A DNA stretch of 64,000 bases, taken from the NCBI RefSeq assembly GCF_021789175.1, contig NZ_CP084560.1, positions 4,216,001 to 4,280,000 on the forward strand. The letters are read 5' to 3'. Shown here one piece after another: positions 1 to 9,355 of this stretch. The stretch's first letter is position 1, and every line of letters begins with the position of its first letter. The notes beneath the pieces are model-generated. The model worked only from the letters and a program-made list of their open reading frames with translations. It did no database searches and had not been told where the DNA came from. Both the position numbers and the translations under genes were made by a program. The stretch is from Arthrobacter sp. FW306-2-2C-D06B (GTDB taxonomy: Bacteria > Actinomycetota > Actinomycetes > Actinomycetales > Micrococcaceae).

Positions 1-546
1 CCTAGGCGCGCCATAAGTAGGTGGCCTTTCCGCGTGAGCGAGGTGCCCGCTAGCCGGTCCCCCCGCCTGTCAGCTCGCCACCTTCATGCCTTACCTTCGA
101 GAAAACCGCCATGCAGGCACTCTCTCTAATTCCCGTATGACCCGCCCGATTGAATGCCCGGTGAAGGCGCCCTAATCGCTACACGCCACGGCGGCTCTGA
201 AACCTAGAGATACGAGCCCGGCCCGACGCCCTTACGAAGGCCACGGTTTTGTCTTGGAAACCCAGTATCCATTGGCCGTGTTCATGGTTGCAGGAGGTTC
301 TTGATGTATCCGTTCAGAGCTGCTGTTCCCATACGGTTAGTCGGAGCCGCACCAGTCCGTCATTGCCGGGTCCGTTGCTCCCCACCGGCCACCTCGCCTC
401 ACGAATTCGGCCAGGGAACCCTGCCGGCGTGGGCCCAGAGCGCCGTTTTGGACGCTCAAAACGGCGTTCATGGGGCCCCACCCCGGCGAGGGCCCCGGCC
501 TGAGCTTGCGAAGGCTGGGAGCCGGTGGGGAGCAATCGATGGAGGT
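1..546. other. Left edge, no credible gene
   Basis: No reading frame here has family-like content. The frames that cross it are antisense to the monooxygenase genes to the right or are short and of odd composition. It is the 3' flank of the minus-strand operon ending at 547 and contains one strong palindrome (427-492, listed separately). A GGAGG-like site precedes an ATG at 304, but the frame that follows runs antisense through three convincing genes and is probably spurious. Confidence 0.5.
427..492. terminator. Nested palindrome downstream of the monooxygenase operon
   Basis: CGCCGTTTTG at 441-450 pairs perfectly with CAAAACGGCG at 457-466 across a 6-nt loop. The flanks (GGGCCC near 431 and GGGGCCCC at 472-479) can extend the stem. 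It lies about 55 bp beyond the stop of the last gene of the minus-strand operon. That position fits transcription termination or mRNA 3'-end protection, but there is no clear U-tract. Confidence 0.45.
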
Positions 547-1944
547 TCAAAGCTGTACCGATTCCAACGCCTCCGAACGCACCGGCGTCGCGAGCCCAAG
601 GTTTTCGCGGAGGGTCGAGCCGGGGTACTCCGTGGGGTACACACCGCGTTCCTGAAGCTCGGGCACCAGATGGTTCACGATGTCGTCCAAGCCCGTGGGG
701 ATGAGCCAGGGCGAAATGTTGAAGCCGTCCACGGCACCCACCCGGGCGTATTCGGCCAGGGTGTCGGCCACGGCTGTGTAGGATCCCGTGAAGGTCGCGT
801 CCACCCTGGAAGTCCGCGAGCTCACGAACTGCCGGATGGACAGGCCCTTCTCCTTGGACTCGGCGCGCCACTGCTCGGCGAGCTGACGGGCCTTGGCACC
901 GTGGAAACCACTGCCACGGGTCTCGGAGGTCTCCTCCACCACCGGATCGATCTCCGGAAGCGGACCATCGGGATCGTAGGCAGACAGCTCCCGGCCCCAG
1001 AACTGTTCGAGATAGGCAACTGCCTGCTGCGGCCCTATCTGCAGACTTCGGACCCACTCCTTCTTTTCGCGCGCTTCCTCGTCGGTCGCCGCGACGATGA
1101 ACTCGCTGGCAGGCATGATCTGGACGTCGTTGGCGCCCCGTCCGGCAGCCAGGGAGCGCGCGACGATATCGGCGCGGAACTCCACGGCGTCGTCGAACTT
1201 CGGGTGCGCCGAGAAGATGACGTCGGCTTGGCGGGCGGCGAAGTCGCGGCCCGCCGGGGAGTCGCCGGCTTGGAACAACACTGGCCTGTACTGGGCGCTG
1301 CGCGGCAACCGGGGCGTGAAGTCCACGGAATAGTGCTGCCCCGAGTGGTGCACGCTCCGGACATGCGATGGAACCGCCCAGGAATCCGCGGAAACGGACG
1401 AGGAAACCGCTCCGTCCTCCCACGAATCCCAGATCCTCTTGGCCGTCTCCACGAAGGCTTCGGCATGGACGTACCGATCGGCGTGGTCCAGATAGCCACC
1501 CCGCCGGAAGTTGGCCCCGGTCCAGGCGTTGTCCGTCGTCACGACGTTCCACGCCGCCCGGCCGCCGGAGAGCAAGTCGAGCGAGGCGAGCCGGTGCGCA
1601 AGGTCTGCGGGATCGTTGTACGTCGTGTTCTGCGTTGCCACGAGCCCGATGATCGACGTCACCGACGCGAGCGCCGCGAGCATCGTCTGCGCGTCCGGCC
1701 TGCCCGCAACATCCAAAGCATGCGGACGGCCGAGGTGTTCACGCAAGCGCAGGCCTTCGCCCAGGAAGAAGGCAGCGAAAAGCCCGCGCTCGGCGGTCTG
1801 GGCGATCCTCCGGAACGACTCAAAATCGGTCTGCGAACCGGATTCGGGCGCCTTCCAGATGGTGCCGGAATTGACGCCCTGGAAGAAGATCCCGAACTGG
1901 ATCTTCCCGCTCGGCTGGAATTTAGCACGGTTGTGCAGTGTCAT
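547..1944 (-). CDS. NtaA/SnaA/DszA-family flavin-dependent monooxygenase
   Basis: 465-residue cytosolic flavin monooxygenase, the usual length for the NtaA/SnaA/DszA/SoxA family of bacterial luciferase-like TIM-barrel enzymes. These use reduced FMN from a partner reductase and O2 to attack C-N or C-S bonds. Visible family features are the N-terminal FQGVN segment, the SLDLLSGGRAAWNVVTT block at residues 121-137 and the C-terminal TLRENLGL segment. The ATG lies 9 nt after the stop of the preceding gene, so it is the last gene of a six-gene operon with an amino-acid ABC importer. In Bacillus a homologous arrangement (YtnJ/CmoJ) acts on N-acetylated S-modified cysteine. The same kind of substrate is inferred here, not shown. 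No flavin reductase is in the operon. Confidence 0.85.
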   Translation of the reverse strand: MTLHNRAKFQPSGKIQFGIFFQGVNSGTIWKAPESGSQTDFESFRRIAQTAERGLFAAFFLGEGLRLREHLGRPHALDVAGRPDAQTMLAALASVTSIIGLVATQNTTYNDPADLAHRLASLDLLSGGRAAWNVVTTDNAWTGANFRRGGYLDHADRYVHAEAFVETAKRIWDSWEDGAVSSSVSADSWAVPSHVRSVHHSGQHYSVDFTPRLPRSAQYRPVLFQAGDSPAGRDFAARQADVIFSAHPKFDDAVEFRADIVARSLAAGRGANDVQIMPASEFIVAATDEEAREKKEWVRSLQIGPQQAVAYLEQFWGRELSAYDPDGPLPEIDPVVEETSETRGSGFHGAKARQLAEQWRAESKEKGLSIRQFVSSRTSRVDATFTGSYTAVADTLAEYARVGAVDGFNISPWLIPTGLDDIVNHLVPELQERGVYPTEYPGSTLRENLGLATPVRSEALESVQL

Positions 1945-1953
1945 GTTCTCTCC

Positions 1954-3105
1954 TCAGTTTTCCGAGCCGACGCTCGCGTACCGGCTCCGCGGCCGTTCAA
2001 GACCCAGCAATTCCCGGAACGTGCCGCCCTGGGCAACAGGCTTAAGCGCCCCGCGGCGCCGAAGCTCGGGCAGCACCAACTGCGCCAGCTCCTCGAGCTC
2101 TGCGTCCAGCACCGCTGGATGCAGCCGAACACCGTCGGCCACCGCAAGCAGCTCCGCCAGGAAATCAACGAGTTCCGCAGCCGTGCCGATGAAGCGCGCT
2201 CGGGAACTGGACCACGGAGTAAAGGCGTCCAGTTCGGCGAGCCGCGCAGAGGCGCTTTGCCCGCGCGAGTCAAGGACGACGTCGAGCTCCGCCACCACCG
2301 CCGGACCGCCCCCAACAACGGCGCCGCCCCCAGCGATAGCCCGACGCACCTCCGCCACCTCCGCGGCGAGCAGCGAAGGGGTCGGAGCGGACGCCAGCAC
2401 CACATCGACGTTCGAAGGAAGCAAGCCAGCCTGCGCAACCACGGGCAACTGCCCCTGCAGCGGACGCGGAATGATCGAGGGTCCCTTCACCGAATACCGG
2501 GTCCCTGCGAAATCCGCTGGCGTCTCGAAGTCGACGTAGTGCAGCTTGTCGACGTCAAGGTACCGCCCGCTGGCCACGTCGCGGATCACCGCGTCGTCCT
2601 CCCAGGAATCCCAGAGCCGCCTGCCCACGTCCACCGACGCCGCGGCCTCCTGCGCCAACGCGGCACCTTCAGCAAAAGAGCGCCCGACGGCGGCAGCCTC
2701 CTCCGCGGAGCCGCTCGCCGCGACGAGCCAACCGGCCCGTCCGCCCGAGACAAGGTCCAGGCTCGCCAGCTGCGTCGAAACGTGGAAGGGCTCGGTGTAA
2801 ACCGTGTCGACTTCCGGGACCAGCACAATCGAACTTGTCACTGGCCCGGCGAAGGCGGCCCGCTGCAAGGCGTTCAGACGGCCGGCAACGTCACGTCCGG
2901 AACTCACCGGCCCATCGGCGAACGTCGCCACATGAAACCCCGCCGACTCCGCCGCCAACACTGTGCTCCGGATCCGCGCACCGTTCAGCAACTCATCCGG
3001 GGCATGCCGGGCTTTGCGCCAGGCGGCTGGGTGGGCGCCGTCGCCGTCGAGCTCCAGGGCCAAGAATCCGGGCCGGCCTGGAGCCGTTTCACTGTGCGTG
3101 GACAA
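1954..3105 (-). CDS. Divergent LLM-class flavin-dependent oxidoreductase
   Basis: About 383 residues. It keeps the NtaA-type block SLDLVSGGRAGW (residues 115-126), a WDSWEDDAV stretch and a FRELLGL C-terminal segment like those of the next gene, so it is a shortened, diverged member of the same family. It lacks the family's typical N-terminal FQG/N strand and has an Ala/Glu-rich middle, so its activity is uncertain. The start is taken as TTG at 3105 because AGGAGGAATC precedes it directly. It overlaps the upstream gene by 17 nt, consistent with coupled translation. It could be a second monooxygenase of the pathway or a non-catalytic paralog. Confidence 0.7.
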   Translation of the reverse strand: MSTHSETAPGRPGFLALELDGDGAHPAAWRKARHAPDELLNGARIRSTVLAAESAGFHVATFADGPVSSGRDVAGRLNALQRAAFAGPVTSSIVLVPEVDTVYTEPFHVSTQLASLDLVSGGRAGWLVAASGSAEEAAAVGRSFAEGAALAQEAAASVDVGRRLWDSWEDDAVIRDVASGRYLDVDKLHYVDFETPADFAGTRYSVKGPSIIPRPLQGQLPVVAQAGLLPSNVDVVLASAPTPSLLAAEVAEVRRAIAGGGAVVGGGPAVVAELDVVLDSRGQSASARLAELDAFTPWSSSRARFIGTAAELVDFLAELLAVADGVRLHPAVLDAELEELAQLVLPELRRRGALKPVAQGGTFRELLGLERPRSRYASVGSEN

Positions 3106-4246
3106 GATTCCTCCTGTGGTTTGCGTGGTCTGCGGTGATGGTTCCCGCGGCGTCAGGTGAGGTGGCGCCGGCGAATTCCGGACGGCCGCCGAAGAGATCC
3201 GCTGGCTCCCACAACGTGGTGGGCGCGGCGGCGCGGACCGCCGGGATGATCTCAAGCGCGAACCGCTCCAGGATCTCCAGTTGCTGTTCGAAGGGCAGCG
3301 TGGTCGGCAAGGAAATGGACTGCAGATCGTGGCCGTAGAGCGAGTGGTAGCTCAGGATCTTGTCGATGACCTGCTCCGGGCTGCCCACCAGTGCGGGACC
3401 TTCAGCCACAGCGTGGTCGATGTCCCGGAACGGCGAATTGTTGCCCGGGACGTTGCGTCCGATCGTCAACGCCTCGTAGACCGGCCCGAACTGGCGCTTG
3501 GCTTCCTGCGTGGTGTCCGCGATGAACACTCCGCCGGCTCCGGAACCCGAGCCGAGGTACTGGTGGCGCGGGTCGTGACCGTGGCGCTCATATTCCTCGC
3601 GGTAGTGGTCGATCAGGATCTTGTAGTTTTCGCGAGGCTGGATAGCGTTGGCGGTGAACAACGGATCCCCCCATTGGGCGGCGAGCGCGGCGGAGGTCAG
3701 GGTTGTAGCCGAGCCGTGCCAAATCCGCGGCGAACCCGCAAACGGTCGTGGCGTCGTCGTCGCTTCGGTCAATTCGGGCCGGAAACGGCCGGACCACGTG
3801 ACGTTATCCTCACGCCACAGCCGCCGCAACAGTCCATATTTGTCGGCAAGCAGCTCCCACTGGTCATCGAGGGAGAGCCCGAACAGAGGGTACTGCAGCA
3901 CTTCGTTGCCTTTGCCGATCACGAGTTCCAGGCGGCCCCGGCTCAATTGGTCGATCGTGGCGTAGTCTTCGGCCACCCGCACGGGATCCACCACGGACAA
4001 AACGGTGACACCGGTTTGGAGCCTGATGCGGCTGGTGACAGCAGCGATCGCGGCGAGGACCGTCGTCGGGGACGAAGAGATGAACTCACCGGCATGCCTC
4101 TCCCCTACCGCGAAACTGTCGAAACCCAGTTCCTCGGCCCGGCGGGCAGTCTGCACCACTTGGTTGAGCCGCTCCGCCGTCGAGACGATTACCCCCGTCA
4201 CCGGGTTCTTCAGGTGCGGAATGATGTCGAGTACCTGGAACTTCAC
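3089..4246 (-). CDS. LLM-class flavin-dependent oxidoreductase (luciferase-like)
   Basis: 385-residue luciferase-like monooxygenase with a TIM-barrel start (residues 1-10), the conserved RAEELGFDSFAVGERH segment near residue 30-45, SRIRLQTGVTVL, and the DQLSRGRLELVIGKG flavin/phosphate-binding segment. The GTG start at 4246 overlaps the stop of the binding-protein gene (GTGA). The long in-frame upstream extension is antisense to that gene's code and is rejected. The context of an amino-acid importer and other monooxygenases resembles Bacillus YtmO. A role in oxidising an imported sulfur or nitrogen compound is inferred. Substrate unknown. Confidence 0.85.
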   Translation of the reverse strand: MKFQVLDIIPHLKNPVTGVIVSTAERLNQVVQTARRAEELGFDSFAVGERHAGEFISSSPTTVLAAIAAVTSRIRLQTGVTVLSVVDPVRVAEDYATIDQLSRGRLELVIGKGNEVLQYPLFGLSLDDQWELLADKYGLLRRLWREDNVTWSGRFRPELTEATTTPRPFAGSPRIWHGSATTLTSAALAAQWGDPLFTANAIQPRENYKILIDHYREEYERHGHDPRHQYLGSGSGAGGVFIADTTQEAKRQFGPVYEALTIGRNVPGNNSPFRDIDHAVAEGPALVGSPEQVIDKILSYHSLYGHDLQSISLPTTLPFEQQLEILERFALEIIPAVRAAAPTTLWEPADLFGGRPEFAGATSPDAAGTITADHANHRRNLVHAQ

Positions 4247-5241
4247 TGTGTTTTCCCTGTCTGGGCACTCCCGAAGTTGGCCTCGGTCACGGTCTTGGAT
4301 TCCGGCAGGGCTTCCTCGCTCAGGCCCCAGCGCGCCAGGACCTTGCCGTAGGAACCGTCCTTGATGGCCGAATTCAAGGCATCCGTGATGGCCGGAGCCA
4401 GGCCGTTGCCTTTGAGGGTGGTAGCCGCGACGAGGGTCTCGGAGGGCCAGCCGGCATTGACCTCGCCCACCACTTTCAGGTCGTTCCGGGTGTTCTCGCG
4501 GTAGGAGACGGACGGGTAGGGCGCGATGTTCAAGTCTGTCCGGCCGGAGGAAAGCGCCAGGATGGTGTCGGCGTCGGAGGAGTAGTACTGCAGTGTTGCC
4601 GGGGCCTTGCCACGGGATTCGAGGTCCTTGTTCCAAGCGAGGAGGATCTTCTCCTGGTTGGTGCCCGAGCCCACCGAGACCTTCAACCCGGAGATGTCGT
4701 CCGCGCCCTTGATGTTGTACGTGGACGATTTCTTGGCCTCGAAGCCCATGTATGCGGCGCGGTATGTGGAGAAGTCGAACAGTTTCACCCGGTCCTTGTT
4801 GATGCCGACGTTCGAGAACACGGCTTCGAAGTCCCCGGACTGCGTCTTGAGCGGCCAGTTCTCCCAGGAGGTGACCTGCACGTCCAGTGCGAGCCCCAGC
4901 TTGTCGGCTACAAGTTGTGCAATGTCCACCTCGACGCCGATCGGGGTCTTGTCATCCGTGGCGTGGAAGGACAGCGGGATGGACCCGGCCGTGGTGGCGA
5001 CCGTCAGTTTGCCGTCCTTGCCGATCGCAGGGGGAACCGCGGCTGCCGCGGCGGGGTCCTTCTGCGCCCGGATGCGGTTTTGCTCGGGCGAGGTGTTGTA
5101 GACGACGCCGTTGCGGGCAGTACTCGGGGATGGGCTGGCCGCGGCAGCCGACGCGCCCGGGTCGGAGCATCCGGCGAGCGCCGGGAGTACGACGGCGGGC
5201 AGCACCGCGAGCGCGAGGAGTTTGGTTTTGATGCGTGGCAT
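4243..5241 (-). CDS. Polar amino-acid type ABC transporter substrate-binding lipoprotein
   Basis: 332 residues. A basic N-terminus and hydrophobic segment end in the lipobox LAGC (Cys25), so it is a lipoprotein on the outer face of the membrane. The mature part has the SBP family-3 pattern, including GVEVDIAQLVADKLG, a FSNVGINKDRVKLFDFSTY segment and GLKVSVGSGTNQE, typical of amino-acid binders. Start 5241 gives a clean signal peptide, and the longer in-frame extension is discarded. It lies 13 nt after the ATPase gene and overlaps the next monooxygenase by 4 nt. Ligand is likely cysteine-, cystine- or methionine-like given the neighbours (inference). Confidence 0.88.
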   Translation of the reverse strand: MPRIKTKLLALAVLPAVVLPALAGCSDPGASAAAASPSPSTARNGVVYNTSPEQNRIRAQKDPAAAAAVPPAIGKDGKLTVATTAGSIPLSFHATDDKTPIGVEVDIAQLVADKLGLALDVQVTSWENWPLKTQSGDFEAVFSNVGINKDRVKLFDFSTYRAAYMGFEAKKSSTYNIKGADDISGLKVSVGSGTNQEKILLAWNKDLESRGKAPATLQYYSSDADTILALSSGRTDLNIAPYPSVSYRENTRNDLKVVGEVNAGWPSETLVAATTLKGNGLAPAITDALNSAIKDGSYGKVLARWGLSEEALPESKTVTEANFGSAQTGKTQ

Positions 5242-5254
5242 TTTCAAAGATTCC

Positions 5255-6049
5255 TCAAATGTTGAAAGCTGGTTCGATGACTTTGGAGAAGAAGCTCCGC
5301 GTCCGCGGTTCGCGGGGGTTCGCGAAGATCTCCTGGGGACTGCCTTGCTCCACGATCTGGCCGTCGTCCATGAAAACCACGGTGTCCGCCACGTCACGGG
5401 CAAAGCCCATTTCGTGCGTGACGATGATCAACGTGGTGCCCGACGTGGCGAGTTCTCGGATGACGTCCAGGACCTCGTTGACCAACTCCGGATCCAGCGC
5501 CGAAGTGGGTTCGTCGAAGAGGAGGATCTTGGGGTCAAGGGCCAGCGCCCGTGCGATGGCAACGCGCTGTTGCTGGCCTCCGGACAATTGCCGTGGATAG
5601 GCATCGGCCCGGTCCTTGAGGCCCACGCGGTCCAGGAGTTCCAGCGCACGCTTGCGCGCTTCGGCCTTGTTCCGGTGGAGGGCGACGACGGGTGCTTCGG
5701 TCACGTTTTCCAGTGCGGTGAGGTGCGGGAACAGGTTGAAGTTCTGGAACACCATGCCGATGTCGGTGCGCTGCTTGAGGATGTCCTTTTCGCGCAGTTC
5801 GTGCAGCTTGTTTCCACGGACCTCGTAGCCCACTAATTGGCCGTCGATGGTGATGTACCCGCCGTCCACCTTTTCCAGGTGGTTGATGGTCCGCAGGAGC
5901 GTGGACTTCCCGGAGCCGGAGGGCCCCACGATCACTGCGACTCCGCCGGGCGGAACCGTTAGGGACACTCCTTTGAGGACTTCCGTGCCCCCAAAAGACT
6001 TGCGGACGTTGGTGATTTCCACGTGGCCGCGGGTTGGCTCTGTACTCAT
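5255..6049 (-). CDS. Amino-acid ABC transporter ATP-binding protein
   Basis: 264-residue ATPase of the polar amino-acid uptake (PAAT) family. Walker A GPSGSGKST is at residues 42-50, the Q-loop at FQNFNLFPH (101-109), signature LSGGQQQR at 155-162, and Walker B ILLFDE at 175-180 followed by the D-loop SALDPE. All catalytic motifs are intact. The ATG overlaps the permease stop by 4 nt (ATGA), and the binding-protein gene follows after 13 nt, so permease, ATPase and lipoprotein form one importer that feeds the downstream monooxygenases. Confidence 0.93.
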   Translation of the reverse strand: MSTEPTRGHVEITNVRKSFGGTEVLKGVSLTVPPGGVAVIVGPSGSGKSTLLRTINHLEKVDGGYITIDGQLVGYEVRGNKLHELREKDILKQRTDIGMVFQNFNLFPHLTALENVTEAPVVALHRNKAEARKRALELLDRVGLKDRADAYPRQLSGGQQQRVAIARALALDPKILLFDEPTSALDPELVNEVLDVIRELATSGTTLIIVTHEMGFARDVADTVVFMDDGQIVEQGSPQEIFANPREPRTRSFFSKVIEPAFNI

Positions 6050-7080
6050 CGGGCGTCCTTCGCTCGGTCAAAATTCACGGCTGCGTGGGTGGAAAAGAAG
6101 TTCCTTGCCTTCTGCAGCGGAGTGAGCGGCAGGTTGCGGACGGCGCCCTTCGAGAAGTGCCGCTCGATGTAGTACTGGAAAACACTCAGGACCGAGGTAA
6201 TCGCCACATACCAGAGGGTCGCCACGAGGAGCAGTGGAAGGACCTGCTGGGTGCGGTTATAGATGACCTGCACGGTGTAGAAGAGCTCGGAGTAGGCCAG
6301 GACGTAGACGATCGAGGTTCCCTTGACCAGGCCGATGATCTCGTTGAAAGCGGTGGGCAGGATGGCCCGCATGGCCTGCGGCAACACGATCCTGGTGGAG
6401 CGTCGCCAGGCCGGAATGCCCAGGGCCGCGGCTGCTTCGAGCTGGCCCTGGTCCACCGAGAGGATGCCGCCGCGGATGATCTCCGCAGAGTACGCCGCCT
6501 GGTTGAGGGTCAGGCCCAGGACGGCGGCTGCGAATTGGCTGATGAGCGTGGTGGTCTGGACCTCGAAGAAGCGGATATCTGTGAAGGGGAGACCTAAGCT
6601 GATTTTCTCGTAGAGATAACCGAGGTTGTACCAAAGCAGCATCTGCACCAACAATGGCGTGGAGCGGAAGATCCAGGAGAACGTCCAGGACACTGAGAGC
6701 AGCAGCGGCGAGGCCGAGAGCCTCATGAGTGCCAGGATGAAGCCGAGGACAAAGCCGAGCGCGCCGGAGATGGCCGTCAGCTTGAGTGTCTCCACCAGGC
6801 CGTTCACCACTGACTGCGCGGTGAACCATTGCGCCACCACACCCCATTCCCAGCGCGGGTTGGTCGCCAGCGACCACGCCACCGCGACGACGCCGAGCGC
6901 CACCAGCACGGTGCCTACCCAGCGCCATGGATGCCGGGCAGGTACCAGCTTGTAGCCGGAGTAGTCGGTTGCTGGCCGGGCGACGGCCGCCGTCGGGCCT
7001 TCTGCGGCGGCGCTGGCTGGCGCCGGTTCCGGTGCAGATTGCTGTGCGGACTGCGCCACTGTGGTTGCTGCTGAACTCAT
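6046..7080 (-). CDS. Amino-acid ABC transporter permease (His/Glu/Gln/Arg type)
   Basis: 344 residues. A roughly 70-residue Ala/Pro-rich cytoplasmic N-terminus precedes several membrane helices. The EAA loop is seen in the stretch EAAAALGIPAWRRSTRIVLPQA near residues 217-238. NGLVETLKLTAISGALG marks the start of the HisM-type domain. A single permease subunit presumably forms a homodimer. First gene of the six-gene operon. It starts 266 bp from the divergently transcribed FAD-binding protein gene, so promoters for both directions lie at 7081-7346. Confidence 0.9.
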   Translation of the reverse strand: MSSAATTVAQSAQQSAPEPAPASAAAEGPTAAVARPATDYSGYKLVPARHPWRWVGTVLVALGVVAVAWSLATNPRWEWGVVAQWFTAQSVVNGLVETLKLTAISGALGFVLGFILALMRLSASPLLLSVSWTFSWIFRSTPLLVQMLLWYNLGYLYEKISLGLPFTDIRFFEVQTTTLISQFAAAVLGLTLNQAAYSAEIIRGGILSVDQGQLEAAAALGIPAWRRSTRIVLPQAMRAILPTAFNEIIGLVKGTSIVYVLAYSELFYTVQVIYNRTQQVLPLLLVATLWYVAITSVLSVFQYYIERHFSKGAVRNLPLTPLQKARNFFSTHAAVNFDRAKDAR

Positions 7081-7346
7081 GCGCCACCTCGCTTCGTAGG
7101 GGTTGTTGGCTATCGGATGGCTGCCAATCTAGGGGCGCCCTCGAAGCGGCTGCAAGGCGGATTTTTGCACTTCTTCATGGGGCTTCATCGCGCTACTCGG
7201 CACTTAACAAGGCGCCATATGAGTCCGTTCTTTGCGTTAGTTGACGCGCCATGTCGCGGGGTGAACGGCCGTTACCCAGGCCTCGACCGAAGCCCCAAAG
7301 CGTCCATAGGCTCGGGTACCACCAGCCACCGCCAACAGGAGTTGCC

Positions 7347-9299
7347 ATGCCGCCCTTAGCCCCCACGATCGTGTTCATTGGCGGTGGTCCGCGCTCTGCC
7401 GGCATCCTCGAACGGCTCGCAGCCAACAAACCGGACCTCTTCGATGGCCCCTTCTCCATCCACGTCGTCGAGCCGTACGAACCCGGTTCCGGGAGGATCT
7501 GGCGCTTTGACCAGAGCCCGGGACTCCTGCTCAACTCCACGGCAGCGGACGTCACGATGTTCACCGACAGTTCCGTGGCCTGCGATGGTCCCTCGGTGGA
7601 CGGTCCGGGCCTCGCCGCATGGGCGGCCGGCGTGCGGGAGGGTTCCATCCGCGACGTTCCGCAGTTGGAGTCCCACCTCCGTGAGCAGCTCCGGACGCTC
7701 ACACCGGCGTCCTTTCCCAGCCGCCAGCTCCAGAGCAAGTACCTCGAGTGGTTCTTCCGCAAGGCCGTCGAGGCACTCGGCCCGGACGTCACGGTGACGG
7801 TCCACCGGGACACGGCCACCGCCGTCGAACATCTTGCTCCAGGGCACGACGGCGGTGCGAAGTACCGCGTGCGGCTCGCCTCCGGTGGGGTCGTGGAGGC
7901 GGACATCGTGGTGTATTCGCTGGGGCACACGGACTCCCGGGCCGATCCGGAGTCCGCGCGTCTGACGGGGTTTGCCGCGCGCCACGGCGGGTTCCACGCG
8001 GCGCCGTCGTACACCACCGACGTCGACTACTCGGCGATAGCCCCCGGCCAGGACGTCCTGGTTTCGGGCATGGGGCTGGCGTTCGTGGACCTGCTGGTGC
8101 TCTTGTTCGAGGGCCGCGGCGGCCGCTTCGAAGACAGGCCCGACGGCGGTCTGGAGTATGTGCCGTCCGGCGCCGAGCCGCGGCTCTGGGCAGGCTCCCG
8201 GCGCGGAGTCCCCTACCACTCCAAGATCTCCTCGACCCTGCGAGGGGAACCCGGGGGCGACCCGCGGTACTTCACTGCCGCCGCCGTGGAATCGCTGCTC
8301 GCCGCTCACGAGGAGCTGGATTTCCGGACCCAGCTATGGCCGCTCATCGCCAAGGACGCCGGCTACGCCTATTACCGCGAGCTCTTCACCGGCTATCCGG
8401 CACGGGTCCACGGCGGCTGGGAAGAGTTTTCGGCGCGCTTCGATGCCCTGGACTGGTACGGCCGCGAACGCGAAGACCTCGTGGCCGCGGCCATCCCGGA
8501 CCCGACCCTCCGGCTCGACCTCGAGGCCCTGGACCAACCATTCAGCGGCTGCGCCTTCGCAGACCATGCCGCCGTGCAAAGATCCGTGGCGGGCTACATC
8601 GAACGCGACCTCAAGCTCCGCACGAGCCCGGACCATTCGGAAACCTTGGCCTTGTTCACGGCCCTGCTCCGCGTCTACATGGAGCTCGGCCGGCTGGTCC
8701 CGCCGGAGCGGCTGAATTCGCGCTCCCAACAAGCGGTGCACGGTTGGTGGCACGGCTTCTTCAGCTTCGTGGATTCCGGACCGCCGCCCCACCGGCTGCG
8801 CGAAATCCTCGCCCTGCACAGGGCCGGGTTGCTGCAGTTCCTCGGCCCCGGCATGTGGGTGCGTCCGGACGAAGCCAGCGGCCGATTCGTGGCCGGTTCC
8901 TTCCAATCGCCCGTAGTGGTGGACGCTGCGGCGTACATCGAGGCCCGGTTGCCGTCGCCGTCGGTCACGCTATCGGCCAACCCCGCGCTGGCGGACCTGC
9001 ACGACGCCGGATGGGGCACCGAACAGTCACTCCTCACCTCGGACGGCCCGCACTCCACCGGTAAGCTGTTGGTCTCGAGTTCGCACGAAGTCCTGGCTTC
9101 CGACGGCGGACGGCAGGCGGGCCTCTTCGCCGTCGGACCCTGGACCTCGGGGTGGGGCGCGGGTGCGTTCGCGCGGCCCGGCACCAACGCTGCACCGTTT
9201 CGCGAGAACGACGCCCTGGCCCGCCGCCTCCTGGCCGAACTCTCCGCCCGTCACCCACGCACCAGCCACCCAACTGACTCGCAGTTGTTGTCGTTTTGA
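7347..9299 (+). CDS. Large FAD/NAD(P)-binding protein
   Basis: 650 residues. The N-terminal nucleotide-binding signature is IVFIGGGPRSAGILERL at residues 8-24, followed by HVVEPYEPGSGRIW, typical of the FAD-NAD(P)-binding domain family (NAD_binding_9). A further GQDVLVSGMGLAFVDLLVLL segment looks like a second dinucleotide fold. The ATG at 7347 has CAGGAG 6 nt upstream, and an earlier in-frame ATG at 7251 lacks one. It is divergent from the transporter-monooxygenase operon and followed by a GNAT gene. It may supply reduced flavin or oxidise an intermediate (inference). Its last codons and stop lie inside a 66-bp dispersed palindrome. Confidence 0.8.
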   Translation: MPPLAPTIVFIGGGPRSAGILERLAANKPDLFDGPFSIHVVEPYEPGSGRIWRFDQSPGLLLNSTAADVTMFTDSSVACDGPSVDGPGLAAWAAGVREGSIRDVPQLESHLREQLRTLTPASFPSRQLQSKYLEWFFRKAVEALGPDVTVTVHRDTATAVEHLAPGHDGGAKYRVRLASGGVVEADIVVYSLGHTDSRADPESARLTGFAARHGGFHAAPSYTTDVDYSAIAPGQDVLVSGMGLAFVDLLVLLFEGRGGRFEDRPDGGLEYVPSGAEPRLWAGSRRGVPYHSKISSTLRGEPGGDPRYFTAAAVESLLAAHEELDFRTQLWPLIAKDAGYAYYRELFTGYPARVHGGWEEFSARFDALDWYGREREDLVAAAIPDPTLRLDLEALDQPFSGCAFADHAAVQRSVAGYIERDLKLRTSPDHSETLALFTALLRVYMELGRLVPPERLNSRSQQAVHGWWHGFFSFVDSGPPPHRLREILALHRAGLLQFLGPGMWVRPDEASGRFVAGSFQSPVVVDAAAYIEARLPSPSVTLSANPALADLHDAGWGTEQSLLTSDGPHSTGKLLVSSSHEVLASDGGRQAGLFAVGPWTSGWGAGAFARPGTNAAPFRENDALARRLLAELSARHPRTSHPTDSQLLSF

Positions 9300-9334
9300 C
9301 GCCTCATAACGACAACAAATGCGAGTCAGTTGGG
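9269..9334. repeat. 66-bp dispersed palindrome, copy 1
   Basis: Left arm CCCAACTGACTCGC (9269-9282) matches right arm GCGAGTCAGTTGGG (9321-9334) perfectly. The inner arms GTTGTCGTT and AACGACAAC also pair, giving a hairpin with a small central loop. The same 66-bp element occurs at 50093-50158 and 61917-61982. This copy overlaps the 3' end of the FAD-binding protein gene, so the last residues of that protein are repeat-encoded. Confidence 0.85.
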
Positions 9335-9355
9335 GAAATTCACGAAAGGCATGAC

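Noticed and set aside
301..3138. 945-residue plus-strand open frame
   Set aside because: It is antisense to two or three well-supported monooxygenase genes, has no recognisable domain, and its length follows from high-GC codon bias on the opposite strand.
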